A stretch of 27,753 nt of DNA from JBGPJM01 sp041485385 (GTDB lineage: Bacteria; Planctomycetota; Phycisphaerae; Phycisphaerales; UBA1924), in assembly GCA_041485385.1 (NCBI GenBank), contig JBGPJM010000039.1:1-27753 (forward strand), written 5' to 3'. Below are positions 16,549 through 23,771 of the stretch, in pieces. The notes beneath the pieces were generated by a model. It did no database searches and was not told the DNA's origin. It was given only the letters and a program-made list of their open reading frames with translations. The translations under genes and the position numbers were made by a program. The first letter of the stretch is position 1; each line of letters starts with the position of its first letter.

Positions 16549-19500
16549 TCAGCAGCCGTTGAAGAAGCAGGTGAGGAAGTCGAAGAAGTCCTGGCTGTTG
16601 GTGACGCCGTTGTGGTTGAAGTCGGCGCTGCCCGCGAAGAAGGCGGTGAGGAAGTCGAAGAAATCCTGGGAGTTGACGCTGCCGTCGCCGTTCCAATCGG
16701 CGGGCGCCCCGGCGGCGCAGGAGATCGTCATGACGCCGCTGCCGTGGGCGCCGAGGTAGCCGCCGATGCGGAGGAGGTAGGGCGTGCCGGCGGTGGCGGA
16801 GAAGGAAACGCGGGAGCGGGTGCCGTTGCAGGCATCGTCGTTGCAGGCCAGGACGGTGCCGCCGGCGGTGGGGCAGGAGTTGGGATAGACGCCGATCTCG
16901 GAGTCGTAGTTGCTGTTGCAGAGGTCAACGGTGACGTTGCCGGTGCAGGAGGCGGTGTAGCGGTACCAGACGTCGCTGGCGATCTGGGGGTCGCTGAAGA
17001 AGTTGCACATAGCGGGCTCGGCGGGGCCGTCGGTGGTGGCGCCGTAGTTGCAGAAGCCGGTGGAACCGTTGGAGACGGCGATGGCGGAGGCGCAGGCGTC
17101 GTTGCCCGCGGAGAACGAGACGGTGAGGATGTAGTTGCCGTTGGCGATGGACGTGTTGTAATAGGTGACGCGGATGATGCGGGAGGCGCCGGCGGCAACG
17201 GGGAGGTCGATGCGGGAATCTCGCATGATGCCCGAGTCGGCGGCGCACCCGCCGGCGTCGTCGCTGCAGCCAACCTGGTTGAAGGTCGTGGCCGGGCAGG
17301 CGCGGTGGATGGAGAGGACGGTGTCCATGCCGGTGTCGACGCCGCCGGCGTCGTGGGTGCCGCAGGTGGTGGCGGTGAGGGTGCCGTCGCAGGGGGCAAC
17401 GAAGCGGTAATAGACATCGCGCCCGAAGGAGGAGGAGCCGCAGGTGGCGTCGCCGTCGTTGGAGGCGCCGCTGACGTTGCCCGTGAAGACGCCGCCGGCG
17501 GAGGCGTCGATGGCGCTCGGGCAGTCGTCGTTGGGGGGCGGGGGGCAGGAGAGGGAGACGACGTGGATCTGGCCGGTGCCGGTGATGCCGTGGAAGCCGC
17601 CGATGCGGAAATACACCGGGATGCCGGCGGAGAAGACGGGGAAGATGATGGAGGACTGGAGGGCGGCGCAGTCGGGCCCGCTGTCGTCGTTGCAGCGGAA
17701 GGCGTTCCCCGGGGCGGTGGGGCAGACGGTCTGGTAGACGGCGAGCTTCGTGTCAAAGGCGCTGCCGCAGAGGCTGACCAGGGTGTTGCCGGTGCACGGG
17801 GGAACGTAGCGGAACCAGACGTCGTTGAGCACCTGCTGGTCGCCGGAGCTGTTGCAGAGGGGCTCGAAGAAGGCGTCGGTGGTGGCGCCGATGGTCGAGA
17901 AGGGGAGGGTCTGGCCGTTGGCGATCGTGGTGGCGGCGCCGCAGTTGTCGTTGGGGGGCCGGCTGCACGGGTTCTGCGTGAGAATCATCATCGCGCCCCC
18001 CTGGAGGCCGGCGTAGCCGGCGACGCGGATGATGAAGCGCTCGCCGGCGGTGGTCGAGAAGCTGATGCGGCTGGAGACGCCGCCCCCGCAGGTGGTGACG
18101 TCGTCGTTGCAGGCGGCCTCGCGGGCGACACCCAGGCCGAAGCACGCCTCGCCCCGGTAGGCGATGAGGACCGTGTCGAAGGCGGTCTCGCAGGTATCGA
18201 TCGTGAGGGTGCCGTTGCACGGGGCGATGTAGCGGTACCAGATGTCGGAGTCGCCGGGGCGGCAGGAGCCGGGCGGGCCGTCGGTGGTGGCGCCGATGTT
18301 CTGGATACCCCAGGAGCCCTCCTCGATGGTGGGCGCCCAGATGCACTGGTCGTTGGGGGGCGCGGTGGATATGCCGCTGGTGGTGAGGCAGCCGCGGGAG
18401 TTGCGATGGGCCAGGATCTGGGAGACGGTGCGGGCGCCGGAGCACTCGCTGGTGGGGAACTCGAAGCGGTTGGCGTAGGTCAGCAGCCAGTTCATCGTGT
18501 AGTTGGGGCCGACGCACTCCGGGCTGCAGTGGCAGGCGCCCCAGAGGTGACCGAGCTCGTGGGCCGCGTCGTCGCAGCTCTCGGAAAGATTGGGAAGGCC
18601 GGCGAGGCCGATGCCGGCGTAGGCGTCGGCCAGGTTGCACACCGCGCCGGTGGTGGTGGCCTGGCCGCCGGTGCCGAAGGCGTCGATGAGCAGGGCGAGA
18701 TCGCGCGGGATGTTGCCGTGGTTGGCGTTCCAGTACTGGCGGAACTGCTCGCGCAGGTTGCCGCCGTAGTTGTACTGCGCGACGGTGTCGATGATCATGG
18801 CCGAGACGTCGTGGTGGATGTCCACCTCGCGCTCGAACTGGAGATTCATCGTGGAGATGATCAGGGCCATGCGGTCGGCGGTGACCTGGGTGCTGCCGTA
18901 GGCGGCGTAGTACGTCCAGTCGGCCTCGAGGGCGAGCTGGGCGGTGTACAGGACGGCGCCGCGCGGCACCCCACCGCCGCCGCCGCCCGCGCCGTTCCCG
19001 CCGATTGCGCCCGGCTCCGCGACGGGTGCGGCGGGCGCATCGATCGTTGTGCAGACGGCGCCTCTGGCAAGGCAGTCGTCGTTGGCGTAGAGGACGTGCA
19101 GGCCCTTGGCTCCGGCATCGGGCCCGGCTCGCCCGCCGACGGGCTCGAGCCAGTAGCGTTCTCCCCCCGGCAGGATGGCTGTCACGTACAGCCCGTCGGG
19201 CATGACGCCGCCGGCGACGACGCTGCCGGGGAGCTCGAGGATTGTGCCGCGAAGGGTGTTGATCGGGCCGGGGTCGACCTCGAAGAGGCCGTCGGCGCGG
19301 CGCTCGTAGAGCCTGAAGTTCCGCGCGAGAACGGGCGCAGGCTGGAGGTCGAGGGTCCATTGGCCCCTGGGACCGGCGACGGCCACCCGCATGGCCCGGG
19401 CCGGCGTGGTGTTGACGTCGAGGGTCACGAGGGTGCTCTCCCGGAGGAAGAGGCGGGCGTTGACGGCCTGAAGAACGGGGTCCTGGTTCTGATCCGGCGG

Positions 19501-19599
19501 GTCGACGGGGTCGGCAACGGCCGCCGCCGCGCCGTAGCCCACGATGCCGATGGAGGCCAGGAAGATCCGGCCGACGGAAGTCCGAAAACAGGGTCGCAT
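16549..19599 (-). CDS. Exported metzincin metalloprotease with beta-sandwich repeats and dockerin tail
   Basis: This 1,016-residue predicted secreted zinc protease has a signal peptide of ~29 residues ending near AVADP. A ~200-residue pro-like region and a Gly-rich linker (~205-215) follow. The catalytic domain contains HELGHLWGACH at residues 347-357, the full HExxHxxGxxH motif with a following CHCSPEC, and Met369 in NYTMNWLL fits the Met-turn. The arrangement recalls reprolysin/ADAM-like (M12B-type) enzymes. Four Cys-rich beta-sandwich repeats of ~134-144 residues begin with PPND/GND at ~414, 548, 688 and 832, each with W[YF]RY...PC and CNDD-type motifs. The final ~50 residues are the duplicated NSQDFFDFL dockerin-like tail ending in Gly-Cys. 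ATG 19599 is preceded by AAGGAG at eight bases. Substrate is unknown; surface or extracellular proteolysis is inferred. Confidence 0.9.
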   Translation of the reverse strand: MRPCFRTSVGRIFLASIGIVGYGAAAAVADPVDPPDQNQDPVLQAVNARLFLRESTLVTLDVNTTPARAMRVAVAGPRGQWTLDLQPAPVLARNFRLYERRADGLFEVDPGPINTLRGTILELPGSVVAGGVMPDGLYVTAILPGGERYWLEPVGGRAGPDAGAKGLHVLYANDDCLARGAVCTTIDAPAAPVAEPGAIGGNGAGGGGGGVPRGAVLYTAQLALEADWTYYAAYGSTQVTADRMALIISTMNLQFEREVDIHHDVSAMIIDTVAQYNYGGNLREQFRQYWNANHGNIPRDLALLIDAFGTGGQATTTGAVCNLADAYAGIGLAGLPNLSESCDDAAHELGHLWGACHCSPECVGPNYTMNWLLTYANRFEFPTSECSGARTVSQILAHRNSRGCLTTSGISTAPPNDQCIWAPTIEEGSWGIQNIGATTDGPPGSCRPGDSDIWYRYIAPCNGTLTIDTCETAFDTVLIAYRGEACFGLGVAREAACNDDVTTCGGGVSSRISFSTTAGERFIIRVAGYAGLQGGAMMILTQNPCSRPPNDNCGAATTIANGQTLPFSTIGATTDAFFEPLCNSSGDQQVLNDVWFRYVPPCTGNTLVSLCGSAFDTKLAVYQTVCPTAPGNAFRCNDDSGPDCAALQSSIIFPVFSAGIPVYFRIGGFHGITGTGQIHVVSLSCPPPPNDDCPSAIDASAGGVFTGNVSGASNDGDATCGSSSFGRDVYYRFVAPCDGTLTATTCGTHDAGGVDTGMDTVLSIHRACPATTFNQVGCSDDAGGCAADSGIMRDSRIDLPVAAGASRIIRVTYYNTSIANGNYILTVSFSAGNDACASAIAVSNGSTGFCNYGATTDGPAEPAMCNFFSDPQIASDVWYRYTASCTGNVTVDLCNSNYDSEIGVYPNSCPTAGGTVLACNDDACNGTRSRVSFSATAGTPYLLRIGGYLGAHGSGVMTISCAAGAPADWNGDGSVNSQDFFDFLTAFFAGSADFNHNGVTNSQDFFDFLTCFFNGC
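16552..16704 (-). repeat. Tandem dockerin-like tail repeat of the metzincin
   Basis: Two units are encoded, ADWNGDGSVNSQDFFDFLTA and a second starting ADFNHNGVTNSQDFFDFLTC, ending FFNGC before the stop. It is the same tail as at 8511-8663 on the other strand, about 8 kb away, with close DNA similarity in the core. Confidence 0.85.
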
Positions 19600-19837
19600 G
19601 GGGAACTCCTTTTGATCTCGATCCGGGCCGGGCGGCCCGGGAAAATTCGTCCAATCCGTCTATCGCCCTTGCGGCGTGCGAGGGCGCGCTTGATAATGCA
19701 CCGACCGCTGCACCGTTGGCGCCGCATGGGGCATGGGGCTGGGCTTGGCGGCGCGGTTCGTCGGACACCGGGCCGTGATGTCGTTGAAGGAACGCGACGT
19801 CCGTCCTTCCGACCGGCCAAGATTCGATGGAGAAGTT

Positions 19838-20469
19838 GTGCGACCGAACTGCGATCCCCAACCAGCACCGAATCCGGGGAGCGACCTGACGGTGGCTCTC
19901 GAGGCCTTGGCGGCAGGGGAGACCGGGGCGTCGGAGCGGGTGATGTCGCTGGTGTACGCGCGCCTCCGGGCGCTGGCGGACCGGCAGATGCGCCAGGAGC
20001 CGGCGGGGCACACGCTGCAACCGACGGCGCTGGTGCACGAGGTGTACCTGAAGCTGATCGACCAGCGGGAGGTGCGGTGGGAGAGCCAGGGGCAGTTCTT
20101 CGCGGTGGCGGCGGAGGCGATGCGCCGGATCCTGGTTGATCACGCGCGGACGAAGCACCGTCTGAAGCGCGGCGGGGCGATGGTGCGGGTGCCGCTGGAC
20201 GAGGCGGGTGGCTCGTCGTCGGGGCCCGGGCTGGACATGGTGGAGCTGGACGAGGCCATGAACCGGCTGGCCAAGGTGGATCCGGTTGGGCGCGGGTAGT
20301 GGAGATGCGGTTTTTCGGCGGGATGCCGCTGGAGCAGGTGTGCGCGGTGCTGGGGCTGAGTGAGCGGACCGTCCGCCGTCACTGGGTGTTCGCGAAGGCG
20401 TGGCTGTGCCGCGCGCTGTGGCCGGAGCGGCCCGGTCCGGTGGGGGCGGCGGCGGAGGGGGGGCCGTGA
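19838..20469 (+). CDS. ECF sigma factor, planctomycete type, apparent -1 frameshift
   Basis: The protein has about 210 residues when the frames are joined and is predicted to direct RNA polymerase to stress or signal promoters. Region 2 includes LVYARLRALADRQMRQEPAGHTLQPTALVHEVYLKLID and FFAVAAEAMRRILVDHAR, hallmarks of the planctomycete/acidobacterial ECF-like group (Sig-70_X6). The first frame stops at 20299 (...LAKVDPVGRG). Region 4 continues one frame back: VVEMRFFGGMPLEQVCAVLGLSERTVRRHW...AKAWL, ending at TGA 20467-20469. Adding one G to GGG at 20288-20290 gives DPVGARVVEMRFFGG, an excellent family match. GTG 19838 follows GGAGAAG; ATG 19778 in the same frame is an alternative without a ribosome site. 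The repaired stop overlaps the kinase start. Without repair the protein lacks region 4 and should not bind -35 elements. Confidence 0.8.
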
Positions 20470-23366
20470 CCGACTCCGGCGGTCAGGGCATGGAGCGGGT
20501 GAGGGAGATCCTGGACCTCGCGCTCGAGCGACCGCTGGGGGAGCGGGCCGCGTACGTGGCGGGGTTGTGCGCCGGGGACGACCGGCTATACAACGAGGCG
20601 ACGTCGCTGCTGCGGGCGCTGGACCGCGGGGGTGAACTCCTGGAGCCGCCGGCGGGCGTGGCGGAGGGGGAGGGGGGGAGCGGCTCGCCGTTGACGGGGC
20701 TGTGTTTCGGGCACTACCGGGTAGGAGAACGGCTCGGAGCGGGCGGGATGGGCGTGGTATACGCGGCCGAGGACACGCGCCTGGGGCGGACCGTCGCGGT
20801 CAAGGCGCTCCCCGCGCAGCTGATGGGCGACCCGCACCGGCTGGCGCGGCTGGAACACGAGGCGCGCGTGCTGGCCGCGCTCAGCCATCCCAACATCGGC
20901 GCGATCTACGGGATCGAGGAGACCGAGCGGGGGCCGGTGCTGGTGCTGGAGCGCGTCGGTGGGGAGACTCTGGGCGAGCGTCTGTCGCGCGGCCGCATGA
21001 CGGCGGAGGAGGCGGCGCCGATCGTGCGCCAGGTGCTGATGGCGCTGGAATCGGCGCATGGCGCGGGGATCGTGCACCGGGACATCAAGCCGTCGAACAT
21101 CATGGTGTCACCGGACGGGGTGGTGAAGGTGCTGGATTTCGGCATCGCCAAGGCGGCGCCGGCGCCCGGCGCGGAGACGGCAACGCTGTCGCAGGGAGCG
21201 ATCGGGACGGCGGCGTACATGAGCCCGGAGCAGGCCTGCGGCCGGCCGGTGGACCGGCGGAGCGACCTGTGGTCGCTGGGGTGCGTGCTGTACGAGATGC
21301 TCGCAGGGCGGAGGGCGTTCGCGGGAGAGACGGCATCGGACACGATCGCGGCAGTGCTACTCGCCAAGCCGGACTGGTCGGCGCTGCCGGCGCAGACCCC
21401 GGGCACGGTGGTGCGGCTGTTGCGCCGCTGCCTGGAGAAGGACCCGGAACTTCGGCAGCGCGACGCGGGCGATGCGCGCCTGGACCTGGACGAGCGGAGC
21501 GACCCGGGCGCTGCGGCGCCATGGGCGCGGCGGCCGGCGGGCCGCGGGCGCGTGACGCTGGCAGCGGGGGCGGGGCTGGCGCTGGGCGTGGCGGTGACGG
21601 CGCTGGTGGTGACGGCGCTGGTGGTGACGGCGCTGGTGGTGCGCTCCGGGGGCGGGAGCGGCGCGGGCGCGGCCGCACACCCGACCCGGTTCAGCGTGGA
21701 GACGTCCGCGTCATCGCACCTGTGGATGTTCCAGGACGGCGCGGTGGCGGTGTCGCCGGATGGGGGCACGGTCGTGTACAGCGCCGGGCCGACGGACGCG
21801 GGGCCGCGCCTGTACTCGCGCGAGCTGAACAGGCTGGAGGCCGCGCCGATCGCGGGGACCGAGCACGGCGTGGAGCCGTTCTTCTCGCCGGACGGGCGCT
21901 GGATCGGCTTCACCTACGAGGACCGGGGGCGGATCTACCGCGTGCCGGTCGGCGGGGGCGTGCCGGAGTTGATCTTCCCCGGGACGGCGCACACGCAGGG
22001 CGCTTCGTGGGGCACGGACGGGACGATCGTGTTCTCCGTCTACGGGACCGACGGCCTGAGGCGGGTGCCGGCCTCGGGCGGCGAGCCGGCGGTGCTGACT
22101 CGCCTGGATGCATCGCGGAACGAAGTCATGCACGCGCAGCCCGACTTCCTTCCGTCGGGCGACGCGGTCCTGTTCGTCGTGTGCGTCGCCGGGCCCGACA
22201 GTTTCACGTCCTCCATCCAGGCGGTGCGCCCATCCTCCGGCGAGCGGCGGGTGCTCATCGAGAACGCCTGTCAGCCGCGATGGGTCGAGCCGGGCACGCT
22301 GCTGTACGTCCAGGGGGGCTCGCTGATGGCGGCGCCGCTGGACGCGGGCGCGTTGCGGATGACCGGCCCGGCGCGGCGGGTGCTCACGGGGCTGGCGGGC
22401 GACGAGACGATTCCCTATCGGCGGTTCGACGTGTCGCGCAACGCCCGGACGCTGGTGAGCCTGCCCGGAACCACGACGTATTCGACCAGGCGCCTGGCGA
22501 GGTTCAGCCTGGAGGGCACCGCGACCACGATCATGGAGGGGCGGGGCAGCATCGATTCGCCGCGGGTCTCGCCCGACGGGCGCCGGTTGGCGATGCTGAT
22601 GGGGTGGAGCAGCGCCGACCTCTGGGTGCACGACCTGGAGCGCGGCACCACGACGCGTCTGACGACCGGGCGCTCCGCCGACTTCACGGTGTGGACGCCC
22701 GATGGGCGGCGCATCGCCTACCGCTCGATGATGCCGGGTGAACCGATGCGGATCGAGTGGGTGCCGGCCGACGGCAGCGCGCCGCCCGAGACACTGTGGA
22801 CGTTCGAGCCGGGGCAGAGCGGGTACCCGACGTGCTTCCACCCCGGCGGCGGCGAGCTGGCGGTCACGATGGTGCGCGGGGCCGAGCAGCACGAAGACCT
22901 GGCGCGGCTCTCGCTGCCGGGCGGACCGCCGGCCTGGCTGTTCCCGGAGGCGGGCTACCGGCTGAGCGCGCGGTTCAACCGCGACGCCTCGCTGCTGGCG
23001 TACACATCGGCCGAGACCGGGCGCCTGGAGGCGTACCTGCAGAGCTACCCGGCGCTGGACAGGCGGGTGCAGGTGTCGGTCGACGGCGGGTACCGGCCGG
23101 CGTGGAGCGCCGACGGACGATTGTTGTTCTTCCGGTACATGGACCGCGTGTACGCGGCCGACGTCTCCACGGCGCCGGAGCTGTCGGTCTCGCGCCCGCG
23201 CCTGGTGCTCGAGCACCTGCCGGACGCGCGGTTCGACGTGGTGGACAACGGTGAGGGCCTGGTGATGGGTTGCCCAACCGGTGGCTGGGAGCCGCAGCGG
23301 CGGATCGATGTCGTCGTGGGATGGGACACGGTGCTGAACGGGGCGGGCGGGGGAAACTCCAAGTAG
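20466..23366 (+). CDS. Transmembrane Ser/Thr protein kinase with C-terminal beta-propeller
   Basis: This 966-residue Hanks-type kinase probably senses at the membrane. GTG 20466 overlaps the sigma-factor stop (GTGA) and follows a GGAGGGG run; ATG 20490 is an alternative. Residues ~10-60 form the short helical region typical of these kinases (REILDLALERPLGERAAYV). The kinase domain has GAGGMG at 91-96, VAVK with Lys113, HRDIKPSN at 204-211 with catalytic Asp206, DFG at 224-226, and YMSPEQ. All key residues are present. A hydrophobic segment (~363-392) made partly of a repeated VTALV leads to ~570 residues of TolB/WD40-like blades with SPDGR-type motifs (FSPDGRWIGFT, VSPDGRRLAML, WTPDGRRIAYR). 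The propeller is probably periplasmic. Pairing with an ECF sigma factor suggests that phosphorylation controls the sigma factor; this is inference. Confidence 0.92.
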   Translation: MTDSGGQGMERVREILDLALERPLGERAAYVAGLCAGDDRLYNEATSLLRALDRGGELLEPPAGVAEGEGGSGSPLTGLCFGHYRVGERLGAGGMGVVYAAEDTRLGRTVAVKALPAQLMGDPHRLARLEHEARVLAALSHPNIGAIYGIEETERGPVLVLERVGGETLGERLSRGRMTAEEAAPIVRQVLMALESAHGAGIVHRDIKPSNIMVSPDGVVKVLDFGIAKAAPAPGAETATLSQGAIGTAAYMSPEQACGRPVDRRSDLWSLGCVLYEMLAGRRAFAGETASDTIAAVLLAKPDWSALPAQTPGTVVRLLRRCLEKDPELRQRDAGDARLDLDERSDPGAAAPWARRPAGRGRVTLAAGAGLALGVAVTALVVTALVVTALVVRSGGGSGAGAAAHPTRFSVETSASSHLWMFQDGAVAVSPDGGTVVYSAGPTDAGPRLYSRELNRLEAAPIAGTEHGVEPFFSPDGRWIGFTYEDRGRIYRVPVGGGVPELIFPGTAHTQGASWGTDGTIVFSVYGTDGLRRVPASGGEPAVLTRLDASRNEVMHAQPDFLPSGDAVLFVVCVAGPDSFTSSIQAVRPSSGERRVLIENACQPRWVEPGTLLYVQGGSLMAAPLDAGALRMTGPARRVLTGLAGDETIPYRRFDVSRNARTLVSLPGTTTYSTRRLARFSLEGTATTIMEGRGSIDSPRVSPDGRRLAMLMGWSSADLWVHDLERGTTTRLTTGRSADFTVWTPDGRRIAYRSMMPGEPMRIEWVPADGSAPPETLWTFEPGQSGYPTCFHPGGGELAVTMVRGAEQHEDLARLSLPGGPPAWLFPEAGYRLSARFNRDASLLAYTSAETGRLEAYLQSYPALDRRVQVSVDGGYRPAWSADGRLLFFRYMDRVYAADVSTAPELSVSRPRLVLEHLPDARFDVVDNGEGLVMGCPTGGWEPQRRIDVVVGWDTVLNGAGGGNSK
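21594..21638 (+). repeat. Three perfect 15-bp tandem repeats in the kinase membrane segment
   Basis: GTGACGGCGCTGGTG occurs three times without interruption (21594-21608, 21609-21623, 21624-21638), each encoding VTALV. The repeats make up half of the predicted transmembrane segment. Loss or gain of one unit keeps the frame and changes the segment by five residues. Confidence 0.95.
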
Positions 23367-23399
23367 CCGACGGCATCGGCAGTTCCCGCGGCGGACGAC

Positions 23400-23711
23400 C
23401 TACGCCCCGCCGCCCTCGCCGATGACTTTGGGGACCGTGATGAACGGGGGCATCGCGGCGCCGGGGGGGGCGATCTGCATGAAGGCGCTGGTGGGGAGGG
23501 TGGGGCCGGGGGTGTCGTCGCGGAGGCGGTTGGTGGAATCGGTGGGGTGAGCCATGGGCTCGACGCCGTCCAGGTTCAGCTCGCGGAGGCGGTCCATGTA
23601 GGTGAGGACGGCCGCGAGGCTGGCGCGGTACTGCTCGGCCTGCTCGTCGGTGATGGCGAGGCGGGCGAGGCGGGCGACCTTGCGGACATCCTGGGGTGTG
23701 AGAGAAGACAT
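23400..23711 (-). CDS. gatC: Aspartyl/glutamyl-tRNA amidotransferase subunit C
   Basis: This 103-residue protein is GatC, the small subunit of the GatCAB amidotransferase, which converts mischarged Glu-tRNA(Gln) and/or Asp-tRNA(Asn) to the amide form in the cytoplasm. GatC wraps around GatA and stabilises the complex. The sequence is typical: LTPQDVRKVARLARLAITDE, then LAAVLTYMDRLRELNLDGVEPMAHP, then NRLRDDTPGP, ending in an FITVPKVI-like tail. The length fits the family. gatA is not adjacent: downstream is the convergent kinase. It is last in an apparent minus-strand operon, 60 bases after the DUF4139-like gene. The bases just before ATG are CCCTCCTCC, with no purine-rich ribosome site, so initiation is unusual or leaderless. 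Confidence 0.95.
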   Translation of the reverse strand: MSSLTPQDVRKVARLARLAITDEQAEQYRASLAAVLTYMDRLRELNLDGVEPMAHPTDSTNRLRDDTPGPTLPTSAFMQIAPPGAAMPPFITVPKVIGEGGGA

Positions 23712-23771
23712 GGAGGAGGGTACGGGGGAGAAGGGCGTGAAGGCGTTGAGGCGAGAAGGCGTGAAAGAAGA

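Noticed and set aside
16612..20139. 1,175-residue open frame on the plus strand
   Set aside because: Antisense to the exported metzincin; Gly/Ala/Val/Asp-rich shadow with no signal or motif.
17753..20158. 801-residue minus-strand frame
   Set aside because: Arg/His-rich shadow overlapping the metzincin gene in a different frame and the sigma-factor gene antisense.
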